Of a stretch of 64,000 nt of DNA, positions 42,556-50,907 are shown one piece after another (the first letter of the stretch is position 1; each line of letters starts with the position of its first letter). Under the pieces are notes generated by a model. The model did no database searches. It was not told where the DNA came from and saw only the letters and a program-made list of their open reading frames with translations. Origin of the DNA: Mucilaginibacter conchicola (GTDB lineage: Bacteria; Bacteroidota; Bacteroidia; Sphingobacteriales; Sphingobacteriaceae). The position numbers and the translations under genes were made by a program. The stretch lies in the NCBI RefSeq assembly GCF_003432115.1, contig NZ_QWDC01000002.1, positions 558,001-622,000 of the forward strand. The letters run 5' to 3'.

Positions 42556-44106
42556 TCAGCCTAAATATTTTGCCGCGCCATCGGCACAGTTTACGCCATC
42601 AATGGCTGCAGAAATAATGCCACCCGCATAGCCGGCGCCCTCGCCGCAGGGGAACAGTCCTGCAACCTGTGGATGCTGAAAGGTTTCACGGTCGCGCGGT
42701 ATTTTTACCGGTGATGAGGTGCGCGATTCTACACCCACCAATATGGCCTCGTTAGTATAATAACCTTTCATTTTACGACCGAAAGCGGGCAGGGCTTTAC
42801 GCAAGCGTTCACCTATCCACCCAGGCAACACTTCTTGCAGTTCGGTGCTTTTGCAGCCGGGCAGGTAAGAGTTATCGGGCAGGTCTCGCGACAGGCGGCC
42901 TTCTACATAATCAACCATGCGCTGGGCCGGGGCAACCAGATTACCGCCGCCTGCTTTAAAGGCAACGCGCTCCACTTCCTGCTGAAATTTCAGCATGCGG
43001 AAGGGGTCGTTCATGTCGCCTTTAATATCTTCCATGTTTATCTGTACCACCGTGCCACTGTTAGCGTAAGGATTGTTCCGTTTGGATGGGCTCCAGCCGT
43101 TCACTACTATCTCATCTGCATCGGTAGAACATGGGGCAATGATACCACCGGGACACATACAGAATGAAAATACGCCACGTGCATCAACCTGCTCCACCAA
43201 ACTATAATATGATGGCGGCAGATCAGGCCCGCGAAATTCGCAATGGTACTGCGCGCGGTCTATAATTTCCTGTGGATGCTCGATGCGGACACCCAGCGCA
43301 AAAGGCTTGGCTTCTATCAGGATATTCTGATGGTGCAGCATCTCGAACACATCACGCGCCGAGTGGCCGGTTGCCAGTATCACGGCATCGGCAAACAGCT
43401 TTTCGCCGTTAGCCAACTGCACGCCTTTTATCTTGCCGAACTCCACTATCAATGAAGTTACTTTTGCATCAAATATCACTTCGCCACCTGCATTCTGGAT
43501 GCTCTCACGCATGGCAGTGATGATCTGCGGCAACTTGTTGGTGCCAATATGCGGGCGGGCATCCACCAAAATATCTTCGGTAGCGCCATGGGCCACAAAG
43601 GTTTCCAATACGCCTTTTACATCGCCGCGCTTGGTTGAGCGGGTGTATAGCTTACCATCAGAGTATGTACCTGCACCACCCTCGCCAAAGCAATAGTTTG
43701 ATTCGGGGTTTACCAGGCCCTGTTTGTTGATATTGGCCAGATCACGGCGGCGTTGTTTTACATCCTTGCCACGTTCAAGCACAACAGGTTTCATACCGTT
43801 ATCAATCGCCTGTAAGGCAGCGAACAGTCCCGCCGGTCCCGCACCTACAATAATAACGCGTTTGGCGTCTTTTACATCTTGGTATTGGTGGTTATAATGC
43901 TCCACCTTAAAATGTTCATCCACAAAAACCTGCACCTGCATGCGGTAAACCACCTTGCGGCCACGCGCATCAATAGAGCGCTTTACCACTCTTACTCCGG
44001 TAATTCTTTTCTGCGGGATATTTATTGATGCGGATGCAAGTGTTTTTAATACGTTCTCATCATCCTGCTGCCCGGGCGGGCATACAATTTCTGCTTCTTT
44101 TATCAT
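42556..44106 (-). CDS. FAD-dependent oxidoreductase, COG2509 type
   Basis: A 516-residue flavoprotein. An N-terminal domain (about 1-80) precedes the Rossmann FAD loop IIVGAGPAGLFAAL (about 85-98), then NYCFGEGGAGTYSDGKLYTR, VILATGHSARD, and a C-terminal FAD-contact GEGAGYAGGIISAAIDG. The order matches the uncharacterised FAD-dependent dehydrogenase family COG2509; the substrate is unknown. Conserved cysteines in FCMCPGG may be redox active. Directly upstream of the helicase gene (45 bp). Confidence 0.85.
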   Translation of the reverse strand: MIKEAEIVCPPGQQDDENVLKTLASASINIPQKRITGVRVVKRSIDARGRKVVYRMQVQVFVDEHFKVEHYNHQYQDVKDAKRVIIVGAGPAGLFAALQAIDNGMKPVVLERGKDVKQRRRDLANINKQGLVNPESNYCFGEGGAGTYSDGKLYTRSTKRGDVKGVLETFVAHGATEDILVDARPHIGTNKLPQIITAMRESIQNAGGEVIFDAKVTSLIVEFGKIKGVQLANGEKLFADAVILATGHSARDVFEMLHHQNILIEAKPFALGVRIEHPQEIIDRAQYHCEFRGPDLPPSYYSLVEQVDARGVFSFCMCPGGIIAPCSTDADEIVVNGWSPSKRNNPYANSGTVVQINMEDIKGDMNDPFRMLKFQQEVERVAFKAGGGNLVAPAQRMVDYVEGRLSRDLPDNSYLPGCKSTELQEVLPGWIGERLRKALPAFGRKMKGYYTNEAILVGVESRTSSPVKIPRDRETFQHPQVAGLFPCGEGAGYAGGIISAAIDGVNCADGAAKYLG

Positions 44107-44179
44107 GATAATGCCGGGTTTTTATCCCGGATGGTGCAAAGATAAGGAAAAAGGTTTATCACGCCGTCCTCTTCTCACC

Positions 44180-44274
44180 CATGTCATTGCGAGGAGCGAC
44201 AGCGACGTGGCAATCGCCTCGCGTTTATGATCAACATGCGACGAGATTAACACGCTGTCGCTCGCAATGACATG
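44180..44274. repeat. Dispersed palindromic element, type B variant
   Basis: CATGTCATTGCGAG then GAGCGACAGCG (from 44180) pairs with CGCTGTCG then CTCGCAATGACATG (to 44274), differing by a 3-nt insertion. It lies between the divergent FAD-protein and sigma-factor genes. The rest of 44107-44451 shows no gene and no clear promoter box. Confidence 0.85.
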
Positions 44275-44451
44275 ATGGATATTATCATATTTCAATATCG
44301 CGAATGACAGCATTATTTGTGTTACAACCGAACGACAACTGTACGATAGCGGACGATTTTGATTGTCATACTTAAATCAAGTATCTAATTATCAATATTT
44401 TATAAAATCGGTTGAGTTTTGGCATAGGTGTTATCAATAAACATCACAATC

Positions 44452-45021
44452 ATGACAACTTCAGTTGACAACCGCTTAGAAACGCTTTGGGAAGGATGCC
44501 TTCGCAACGATCGTAAGCAACAGGAAATGCTTTATAAAATGTTAGCACCACGTATGCTTGCCGTGTGCATGCGTTACGCACAAGATAAAGATGAGGCGCA
44601 GGATATACTGCAGGAAGGCTTCATCAAGATGTTCAAAAACATGAGTAATTATCGTGGTGAAGGCAGCCTTGAGGGTTGGATCCGTCGTATCATGGTGCAC
44701 AGTGCCATATCACGTTACCGCAAGGCAAAAAATGTGCTGCTGGTTGATGATTTTGCTGAGCAGAACATCCCGGTAAGCATCAGTCAGAATGGCAATAATT
44801 TAGAAACCAACGAGCTGATGAACATGGTACAGGAGTTACCGGATACCTACCGCTCTGTATTTAACATGTACGCTATTGAGGGTTACTCTCACCAGGAAAT
44901 TGGCAGCAAACTGGGCATGACAGAATTGTTATCACGCACCACTTTATACCGCGCCCGTACCATCCTGAAAGAAAAATTAAGCAAATTGACTGTAAGGGAG
45001 CGCCATTGTTTGGCGGGGTAA
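44452..45021 (+). CDS. ECF-type RNA polymerase sigma factor
   Basis: A 189-residue sigma-70 family protein. Region 2 includes YAQDKDEAQDILQEGFIKMF and FKNMSNYRGEGSLEGWIRRI; region 4 has LPDTYRSVFNMYAIEGYSHQEIG (two parts) and the helix-turn-helix LYRARTILKEKL. No anti-sigma gene or FecR-like regulator is next to it, so control is not visible. The extreme C terminus (TVRERHCLAG) is unusual. The frame opens with GTG at 44428, but the ATG at 44452 (MTTSVDNRLETLW) fits the family. Confidence 0.92.
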   Translation: MTTSVDNRLETLWEGCLRNDRKQQEMLYKMLAPRMLAVCMRYAQDKDEAQDILQEGFIKMFKNMSNYRGEGSLEGWIRRIMVHSAISRYRKAKNVLLVDDFAEQNIPVSISQNGNNLETNELMNMVQELPDTYRSVFNMYAIEGYSHQEIGSKLGMTELLSRTTLYRARTILKEKLSKLTVRERHCLAG

Positions 45022-45029
45022 AGAGTCTC

Positions 45030-45060
45030 TCCCCCGGCCCTCTCCGAAAGAGAGGGAGAT
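45030..45060. repeat. CCCTCTC/GAGAGGG hairpin after the sigma gene
   Basis: CCCTCTC (45038-45044) and GAGAGGG (45050-45056) pair around CGAAA, 16 nt after the sigma stop. The words CTCTCCCCCGGCCCTCTCC recur in many Bacteroidetes spacers in my memory. It may act as a weak terminator, but no T run follows. Confidence 0.6.
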
Positions 45061-45095
45061 AGAACCATTACCTAACCTACGCCGCATATCGGCAA

Positions 45096-45147
45096 TTGAT
45101 TTATTGATCTTGAACACGGCATGGCTGCCGAAAGGTCAATAAATCAA
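45096..45147. promoter_or_regulatory. Long hairpin upstream of the AT-rich membrane-protein gene
   Basis: TTGATTTATTGA (45096-45107) and TCAATAAATCAA (45136-45147) are exact reverse complements; inside, CGGC-ATGGCT-GCCG forms a smaller hairpin. It lies 64 nt before the ATG at 45212 and could be an operator or a relic of a mobile element. Confidence 0.5.
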
Positions 45148-45211
45148 AAAAGGTGAGTAAACTTTCGCCTACCTACTCTCGATTCTTTTTGTGAAAGGTT
45201 ATATTTACTTT

Positions 45212-45607
45212 ATGACCAAATCACAATTAACCAAGTATCTTTTAAAAAGCCTGCTATTTACCTTTCTCATCAGCTTTTGTATAAGCCTTACTGGCTTAAC
45301 TATTTTTATCTATAATGAGATAAAGTTTTTATCAATATTGTTTTCAATCGCTTCAGCAGCATATTACTCATTTATCAGCATAGCTGTACTTACCATTGTT
45401 TCTACAACTGTTTTGCTTAACCTCTACTATATTATAAAAATTAATATATTTTATCGCCTGTTAAGCTATATAGCGTCGTCAATTATAGCCATACTGATTA
45501 CACTTTACACGATATCAAAAGACGTTGATGCTGCTATCCTGATAGTTGGCTTACCATTTATTTGGATACAGATCATACAATTCATAAGATCAACCAAAGT
45601 ATATTAG
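45212..45607 (+). CDS. Four-helix membrane protein, unknown function
   Basis: A 131-residue, very hydrophobic protein with about four membrane segments (about 10-32, 42-70, 78-100, 104-122). No family is recognised. The coding region is clearly richer in A+T than the genes around it and uses many ATA and TTA codons, which suggests recent acquisition. The frame opens with GTG at 45191; I prefer the ATG at 45212, preceded 4 nt upstream by a -7-like TAtaTTTa (45200-45207). The gene stands alone between the sigma factor and a convergent mannosidase. Confidence 0.65.
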   Translation: MTKSQLTKYLLKSLLFTFLISFCISLTGLTIFIYNEIKFLSILFSIASAAYYSFISIAVLTIVSTTVLLNLYYIIKINIFYRLLSYIASSIIAILITLYTISKDVDAAILIVGLPFIWIQIIQFIRSTKVY

Positions 45608-45614
45608 ACAAAAA

Positions 45615-45642
45615 AGGTTGACCAGGATACCCTGATCAACCT
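45615..45642 (-). terminator. Terminator of the GH92 gene
   Basis: AGGTTGA-C-CAGG (45615-45626) pairs with CCTG-A-TCAACCT (45631-45642), with one mismatch. On the minus strand the stem is followed by T6, so it ends GH92 transcription; on the plus strand it may also stop the membrane-protein gene. Confidence 0.8.
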
Positions 45643-45668
45643 AATACCTCATCTCCAACCACTACTCT

Positions 45669-47957
45669 CTACTTGTGTTTACTGCTCATGTAAAACACCA
45701 TGTCGCCGCCGGCCATGATCTGGTCGTGAGTGATGTTTAGGCCGTTTAGTGGCTTACCGTTGAGGGTTATTTTTTGAACATAAACATTTTTATCGCCCTG
45801 GTTTTTAACCGTGATGTTGAAGGTTTTACCGTTACCAACCTGTACAACCGCGCTGTTCACCGACGGACTACCGATTGCGTAATCAACAGAGCCCGGCGCC
45901 ATTGGGTAGAACCCGATAGAGCTGAAAATATACCATGCACTCATCTGGCCGGTATCATCGTTACCTCCCAAGCCATCAGGAGTTGGTTTGTACATACGTG
46001 GCAAAATCATGCGGATACGTTCCTGGGTTTTCCATGGTTTATCCGTCCAGTTGTAGAAGTAGGCCACGTGGTGCGATGGCTCGTTACCATGCACATAGTT
46101 ACCGATGATACCATCGCGGGTAATGTCTTCCGTTTCAGCAAAGTATTTATCCGGCAGGTTCATGGTAAATAATGAATCAAGGTAGCGTACAAAACGTTGG
46201 TTGCCGCCCATCAGTTTAATTAACCCCTGCGGATCCTGCGGAGCGAACAATGTATAGTTCCAAGAGTTACCTTCGATAAAACCTTCGTTAATGGTGCTCA
46301 GCGGGTCAAACTTAGCCCGGAAAGTACCGTCGGCTTTTTTAGGGCGCATGAAACCTACTTTAGGGTCATAAACATTTTTGTAGTTTTCAGAGCGTTTGAT
46401 GAACTCATTGTAGATATCGGTCTTGCCCAGTTTCTTAGCCATTTGTGCAATAGCCCAGTCGTCATAAGCGTACTCCAGCGTATTTGATACTGATGTACCG
46501 CTTCTTTCATCGGGCACATAACCTTTATCAATGTACTCGCCAATACCCTCGTAGCTGCGTTTGCGGGCGGTGGCCACACAGGCATCTAAGGCTTTGTTGG
46601 CATCAAATGGCGCGTTGCCTTTAACAACAGCATCGGCCAAAACAGCCACGCTATGGTAACCGCTCATACACCAGTTCTCGTTAGCAGAATTGCTCCAAAC
46701 CGGCAGCATCCCTTCAGCACTTTGATCAAAGTGAACCAGCATAGATCTTACCATATCGGCATTGCGCTGCGGTTGTATAATATTGAACAGCGGGTGCAGC
46801 GCACGGTAAGTATCCCATAAAGAGAATGTGGTGTAGTTAGTAAAGCCATCGGCCTTGTGAATGTTTTGGTCTAAACCTTTGTATTGGCCATCCGCATCCA
46901 TGTAAATGGTAGGGTTGATCATGGTATGGTACATAGAGGTGTAGAAATTCTGTTTCTTCTCAACGCTACCGGTAATGGTGATCTTATCCAGTTCTTTTTC
47001 CCACTGCGCCTGACCATCATTTTTCACTTTATCAAAATCCCAGCCCGGTACTTCTGCCTGCATGTTGGCCATTGCACCGTCCATGCTTACAGGAGATAAA
47101 GCAAATTTCACTTTTATCTTTTCGTTCTCCTCGGTTTTGAAATCGAAGTAGGCACGGATCTGTTTGCCTGCTATTTCAGGAAAGTTTTTGCTTTGATTGA
47201 ATTTACCCCAGAAACCGCCATATACTTCGCGCTGGTCGTATTTCTTAAAGCCATGCTGGATGAATGGCTTTGAGAACTTCATAGCAAAATACAGATTACG
47301 GGTGCGCGCCCATCCATTGGTTGAGCGGTAACCTACCAGTGTACTATCGTTAATGATCTTCACGTAGGTCCACACGTTTTTGCCGGGGTAGTTGTAGATG
47401 CCTGCCATCAGATCCAAAATAATGTGCGACTGGTCTGATTTTGGGAAAGTGTACTGATGGAAACCAACACGGGTGCTGGTAGTCAGCTCGGCCGTGATAT
47501 TTGATGCATCCAGTTTTACTTTGTAGTAGTTGGCGGCACTTACCTCGTTAGCGTGCGAGAAAGCAGAACGGTAACCGCTGCCCGGTTTATCGGCTAAGCC
47601 GGGGTTTAACTTCAGTTCGCCAACGGTAGGCATGATCAGGAAATCGCCCAAGTCAGAGTGGCCGGTACCGCTAAAGTGTGTGTGGCTAAAGCCTACAATG
47701 GTTTTATCCTCGTATTGGTAGCCTGCGCAGTACTCATAAACTTTTGGGTTGTATTTGCCATTAAGGTCGTAGCTGGCGGTATCTGTCTCGGGGCTTAGCT
47801 GCACCATACCGAACGGAACGGTTGCTCCAGGATAGGTATGGCCCATACGCTCGGTACCGATGATAGGCTTTACATATTGTACTAAATTTTCGTGTGCTTT
47901 TTGCGCAGAAGCCTGCATGCCCCAGCAGAGTAACAGGGCGCCGAATAATTTCTTCAT
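45669..47957 (-). CDS. Secreted alpha-mannosidase, GH92
   Basis: A 762-residue exported glycosidase with a signal peptide ending ASAQ (about 1-18). GH92 marks: VKPIIGTERMGHTYPGATVPFGMVQ (given as VKPIIGT and GATVPFGMVQLSP), GFSHTHFSGTGHSDLGD, EGNSWNYTLFAPQD, NEPSHHVAYFYNW and the C-terminal GNDDTGQMSAWYIFSSIGFY. GH92 enzymes are calcium-dependent exo-mannosidases, usually alpha-1,2, cleaving N-glycan or fungal mannan side chains. No other glycan genes are adjacent. A -7 box lies 40 nt upstream. Confidence 0.94.
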   Translation of the reverse strand: MKKLFGALLLCWGMQASAQKAHENLVQYVKPIIGTERMGHTYPGATVPFGMVQLSPETDTASYDLNGKYNPKVYEYCAGYQYEDKTIVGFSHTHFSGTGHSDLGDFLIMPTVGELKLNPGLADKPGSGYRSAFSHANEVSAANYYKVKLDASNITAELTTSTRVGFHQYTFPKSDQSHIILDLMAGIYNYPGKNVWTYVKIINDSTLVGYRSTNGWARTRNLYFAMKFSKPFIQHGFKKYDQREVYGGFWGKFNQSKNFPEIAGKQIRAYFDFKTEENEKIKVKFALSPVSMDGAMANMQAEVPGWDFDKVKNDGQAQWEKELDKITITGSVEKKQNFYTSMYHTMINPTIYMDADGQYKGLDQNIHKADGFTNYTTFSLWDTYRALHPLFNIIQPQRNADMVRSMLVHFDQSAEGMLPVWSNSANENWCMSGYHSVAVLADAVVKGNAPFDANKALDACVATARKRSYEGIGEYIDKGYVPDERSGTSVSNTLEYAYDDWAIAQMAKKLGKTDIYNEFIKRSENYKNVYDPKVGFMRPKKADGTFRAKFDPLSTINEGFIEGNSWNYTLFAPQDPQGLIKLMGGNQRFVRYLDSLFTMNLPDKYFAETEDITRDGIIGNYVHGNEPSHHVAYFYNWTDKPWKTQERIRMILPRMYKPTPDGLGGNDDTGQMSAWYIFSSIGFYPMAPGSVDYAIGSPSVNSAVVQVGNGKTFNITVKNQGDKNVYVQKITLNGKPLNGLNITHDQIMAGGDMVFYMSSKHK

Positions 47958-47997
47958 TTATTGAGCGGTAATGTCAGTAAAACAGTTTAACAGAAAG

Positions 47998-48005
47998 CAA
48001 ATATA
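47998..48005 (-). promoter_or_regulatory. -7 box of the GH92 gene
   Basis: Minus-strand TAtaTTTG, exact to consensus, about 40 nt before the GH92 start. No clear -33 box. The remaining 47958-48154 is an AT-rich divergent spacer; a weak TAaaTTTc (48110) may serve the lemA-like gene. Confidence 0.45.
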
Positions 48006-48154
48006 AAATCCATATATTGGTTATTGATATTTAATTACATTTATACAGCCATTTATTGCCAATATGGCGTAATTGTTACGTATTGTAACATCGGTATGCC
48101 TTTTGTATCTAAATTTCAAAGTACACAATACCTTAAAACTAAAAACACACACAA

Positions 48155-48733
48155 ATGAAAAATTGGATTATCGCTATCGTAGTTGTGGTACTGATTGCCA
48201 TGATAGGCGGTTGCAGCTATAACGGTATGGTAAAGAGCGACGAGGATGTTAAAGGCAAATGGGGACAAGTTGAGACCCAGTACCAACGCCGCAGCGACCT
48301 GATACCAAATCTTGTATCAACAGTTAAAGGAGAGGCTAACTTTGAAAAAAGCACTATTACCGAAGTTACCGAGGCACGCGCTAAAGCAACATCAATACAG
48401 GTTGATCCTACGAAACTTACGCCTGAGGCTATACAGCAATACCAGCAGGTACAAGGCCAACTAAGCACTGCATTAGGTCGTTTACTTGTGGCATCAGAAA
48501 ACTATCCTAACCTGAAAGCTAACGAGGCTTTTGGTAAACTGCAAACGCAGTTAGAAGGTACTGAGAACCGTATTTCTGTTGCCCGTAAGGATTTTAATGA
48601 TGCCGTGCAAAACTATAACAGCAAAGTACGCTCATTCCCTACCAATATTATGGCAGGCATGTTCGGGTTCTCGGCCAAAGGCTATTTCCAAAGCGAAGCC
48701 GGTGCAGATAAAGCGCCAAAGGTGCAGTTTTAA
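48155..48733 (+). CDS. LemA family protein
   Basis: A 192-residue LemA protein. The N-terminal hydrophobic segment ends in IGGCSYNGMV, so Cys20 may be lipidated. The mature part is a long helical bundle: DEDVKGKWGQVETQYQRRSD, LIPNLVSTVKG, FNDAVQNYNSKVRSFP and NIMAGMFGFSAKGYF are the classic LemA blocks. Function is not well defined. Followed by two TPM-domain genes, a gene order seen in many bacteria, which suggests a shared envelope role. Confidence 0.92.
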   Translation: MKNWIIAIVVVVLIAMIGGCSYNGMVKSDEDVKGKWGQVETQYQRRSDLIPNLVSTVKGEANFEKSTITEVTEARAKATSIQVDPTKLTPEAIQQYQQVQGQLSTALGRLLVASENYPNLKANEAFGKLQTQLEGTENRISVARKDFNDAVQNYNSKVRSFPTNIMAGMFGFSAKGYFQSEAGADKAPKVQF

Positions 48734-48742
48734 TGAGCGAAG

Positions 48743-48840
48743 GAGTGAATGATTGAAGGATGGAATGGATCTTCTCTTTCAAACATTTACTCATTCACTC
48801 CCTCACTAATTCACTCATTAATATTCCCTAATTCACTCAT
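48743..48840. repeat. GAGTGAATGA inverted repeat between lemA and TPM genes
   Basis: GAGTGAATGA (48743-48752) is the reverse complement of TCATTCACTC (48791-48800); further copies of TTCACTCATT follow at about 48810 and 48831. The words fill the 114-bp spacer and are translated in a spurious upstream extension of the next gene. Confidence 0.8.
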
Positions 48841-48847
48841 TAAAAAG

Positions 48848-49282
48848 ATGGCCGTATTTACCGACGAAGAACAGCAGCGTATCCAGAAAGCGGTAGCCGA
48901 TGCCGAGCAAAAAACCTCTGGCGAGATACGTGTTTGCATAGAAAAAACTTGTAGCGATGAAGCGCTTGACCGCGCCGTAAAATATTTTGCCCAATTAGAA
49001 ATGCATAAAACACGCCTCCGCAATGGCGTACTAATATATGTTGCCACGGTTGACCGTAAATTTGCCATTATAGGCGACGCAGGTATTAATAAGGTTGTTC
49101 CTGAAGATTTTTGGGATACAACTAAAGAAGAGATGCTGAGCCAATTTAAATTTGGCAACCTGGTGGAAGGGATAGTTACCGGCGTTACTAAAGCCGGCGA
49201 ACAATTAAAGCAATACTTCCCGCACCAGGCCGGCGACAAAAACGAATTATCTGATGACATTGCCTTTATGGATGGCAATTAA
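48848..49282 (+). CDS. TPM domain protein, soluble
   Basis: A 144-residue TPM-domain protein without signal peptide or membrane segment. It has FTDEEQQRIQKAVADAEQKT, SGEIRVCIE, VLIYVATVDRKFAIIGDAGI and the helix IVTGVTKAGEQLKQYFP. TPM domains occur in photosystem repair and envelope proteins; some have phosphatase activity. The frame extends 33 codons upstream through a repeat, so I start at ATG 48848 (MAVFTDEE). The second TPM gene follows 11 bp after its stop. Confidence 0.85.
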   Translation: MAVFTDEEQQRIQKAVADAEQKTSGEIRVCIEKTCSDEALDRAVKYFAQLEMHKTRLRNGVLIYVATVDRKFAIIGDAGINKVVPEDFWDTTKEEMLSQFKFGNLVEGIVTGVTKAGEQLKQYFPHQAGDKNELSDDIAFMDGN

Positions 49283-49293
49283 GAATCCTATTG

Positions 49294-50106
49294 ATGCTTA
49301 AAAAACTTTTTATATGCCTTGGTTTGCTACTTTTTGTAGGCAAGGTATTTTCGCAGGATTTCCCGGAACGACCCAACAGGTTGGTAACAGATTATACCGG
49401 TACCTTATCTGAAAATGATAAAGAAACCCTTCAGCAAAAGCTGATAGCGTATTTCGATTCAACATCAACGCAGATTGCTGTGGTGATGATGCAATCAACC
49501 GGCGAATATGATATTAATCAGTATGCTACCGGCCTTTTACGTAAGTGGGGGATTGGTACCAAGGAAAAGAACAATGGTGTGTTAGTGCTCGTAGCACTTA
49601 AAGACCGTAAAATGGCCATATCTACCGGTTATGGCGCGGAAGGTGCATTACCCGACATCACTACCCAAGATATCATCCAAAATGATATGAAGCCAAAGTT
49701 TAGGCAAAATGATTATTTCGGTGGGCTGGATGCAGCTACCGACGATATCATCAAAGCCATGAGCGGCGAGTATAAGTCCGATAAAAAACCGGGCAAAAAT
49801 GATGGTGGTGGGGGCTCAGTGGGTATCATCATTATTATTGTGGTGATCATACTGATCATCATCTTCCGCAAAGGCGGCGGAGGCGGCGGCGGCAGGCGCA
49901 TTATTGGCGGGCGTGGCGGTGCCGATCCGTTTTGGTGGTTCCTGGCAGGCAATATGCTCGGCAACAGCGGTCGTAGCAGCGGCGGCAGCGACTGGGGTGG
50001 ATTCTCTGGTGGCGGCGGCTGGGGCGGCGGTAGCAGTGGCGGCGGCGGCTTTGGTGGGTTTGGCGGCGGAAGCGGCGGCGGCGGCGGAAGCAGCGGTAGT
50101 TGGTAG
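49294..50106 (+). CDS. TPM domain protein with membrane anchor and Gly-rich tail
   Basis: A 270-residue protein: signal peptide (about 1-20, ending KVFSQ), TPM domain (about 28-150: RLVTDYTGTLSENDKETLQQ, VLVLVALKDRKMAISTGYG), a hydrophobic helix of Ile/Val (about 175-192), then a tail of about 70 residues made almost wholly of Gly and Ser with a few Trp and Phe. It is the usual YgcG-like partner of LemA. An in-frame TTG precedes the ATG by one codon. The GGC-rich tail gives long antisense open frames that are not genes. Confidence 0.9.
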   Translation: MLKKLFICLGLLLFVGKVFSQDFPERPNRLVTDYTGTLSENDKETLQQKLIAYFDSTSTQIAVVMMQSTGEYDINQYATGLLRKWGIGTKEKNNGVLVLVALKDRKMAISTGYGAEGALPDITTQDIIQNDMKPKFRQNDYFGGLDAATDDIIKAMSGEYKSDKKPGKNDGGGGSVGIIIIIVVIILIIIFRKGGGGGGGRRIIGGRGGADPFWWFLAGNMLGNSGRSSGGSDWGGFSGGGGWGGGSSGGGGFGGFGGGSGGGGGSSGSW

Positions 50107-50114
50107 TTTTTTGA

Positions 50115-50132
50115 GGTGAAAGGTAAAAGACG
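50115..50132 (+). repeat. Single GGTGAAAGG repeat arm
   Basis: GGTGAAAGGTAAAAGACG matches the arms of the repeat pair at 5245-5334. Here only one arm is seen. Confidence 0.5.
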
Positions 50133-50166
50133 TAAGCTGAATGCCTAAAACATATTTTATTATCAC

Positions 50167-50196
50167 AGAGACGCATTACATGCGTCTCTTTTTTTT
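50167..50196 (+). terminator. Terminator of the lemA-TPM operon
   Basis: AGAGACGCAT (50167-50176) pairs exactly with ATGCGTCTCT (50180-50189) around TAC, followed by eight T. Confidence 0.95.
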
Positions 50197-50204
50197 GTGA
50201 AGTA

Positions 50205-50212
50205 TATATTTG
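50205..50212 (+). promoter_or_regulatory. -7 box 4 nt before the Nudix gene
   Basis: TAtaTTTG matches the -7 consensus exactly and ends 4 nt before the ATG at 50217. No convincing -33 box is present, since the upstream region is a terminator. If used, the mRNA would be leaderless. Confidence 0.5.
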
Positions 50213-50216
50213 CATC

Positions 50217-50765
50217 ATGACTGAACTCACCTGGAAAACGCTTTCTTCCACCTATATACATAAAGGCCCATGGGCTACGCTTCGTACCGATAAATGTGAA
50301 ATGCCCGATGGCCGCATTGTAGAGGATTATTACGTGCTGGAATATCCTAACTGGGTTAATGCCGTTGCCATTACCGATGAGGGTAAAGTGCTGATGGTAC
50401 GCCAATACCGCCATGCAGCTAAAATAGTTTCATTAGAGATACCTGGTGGTGTAATAGACGAGGGTGAGGAACCTATGCAGGCCATGCGCCGCGAGTTGCT
50501 GGAAGAGACCGGCTATCAGTTTGATGATATCGAACTCATTAACACCGTTTACGCTAATCCATCCACAGCCAACAACAAAACTTTTTGTTACCTGGCTAAA
50601 GGCGGCGTAAAGGTGCAGGAGCAAGACCTTGACGAGACCGAACACATTGTGGTTGAACAATACACAATAGCCGAAGTAAAACAACTTTTGGCCGATAATA
50701 AAATAGCCCAGGCATTACACTGTACCGGGCTGTTCTATGCTTTGATTAAACTGGGCGAATTGTAG
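50217..50765 (+). CDS. Nudix hydrolase, ADP-ribose pyrophosphatase-like
   Basis: A 182-residue Nudix protein. The Nudix box lies at about 78-100: GGVIDEGEEP followed by REL-EETGY, with the catalytic RELLEE helix complete. KVLMVRQYRHAAK and LEIPGG before the box are typical of the ADP-sugar pyrophosphatase group (NudF-like). It probably hydrolyses ADP-ribose or related compounds. It has its own possible promoter and is followed by a palindromic element. Confidence 0.9.
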   Translation: MTELTWKTLSSTYIHKGPWATLRTDKCEMPDGRIVEDYYVLEYPNWVNAVAITDEGKVLMVRQYRHAAKIVSLEIPGGVIDEGEEPMQAMRRELLEETGYQFDDIELINTVYANPSTANNKTFCYLAKGGVKVQEQDLDETEHIVVEQYTIAEVKQLLADNKIAQALHCTGLFYALIKLGEL

Positions 50766-50780
50766 TGATCATTTCTCACT

Positions 50781-50880
50781 GTCATTTCGAACGACAGTGA
50801 GAAATCTTGATATTAAAGAAAGGTCTACGATTTATCTGAAATAACAAGATTTCTCCTCGCTTTCGCTCGTTCGAAATGAC
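50781..50880. repeat. Dispersed palindromic element, type A, copy 4
   Basis: Starts GTCATTTCGAACGACAGTGA and ends CTTTCGCTCGTTCGAAATGAC (last 18 nt TCGCTCGTTCGAAATGAC). Inner GAGAAATCTTG (50799-50809) and CAAGATTTCTC (50845-50855) pair exactly. It lies between the convergent Nudix and thioredoxin-like genes. Confidence 0.9.
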
Positions 50881-50907
50881 AAGGTTTTTCCCTCTTTATT
50901 ATAACTC

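Noticed and set aside
44452..45021. Frameshift near the 3' end of the sigma factor gene
   Set aside because: The odd C-terminal residues prompted the idea, but region 4 is intact and I cannot show a shifted frame without homologues.
49816..50251. Antisense and out-of-frame open frames over the GGC-rich region
   Set aside because: They are produced by the Gly/Ser-rich tail of the TPM protein; products are low-complexity Ala, Arg or Pro.
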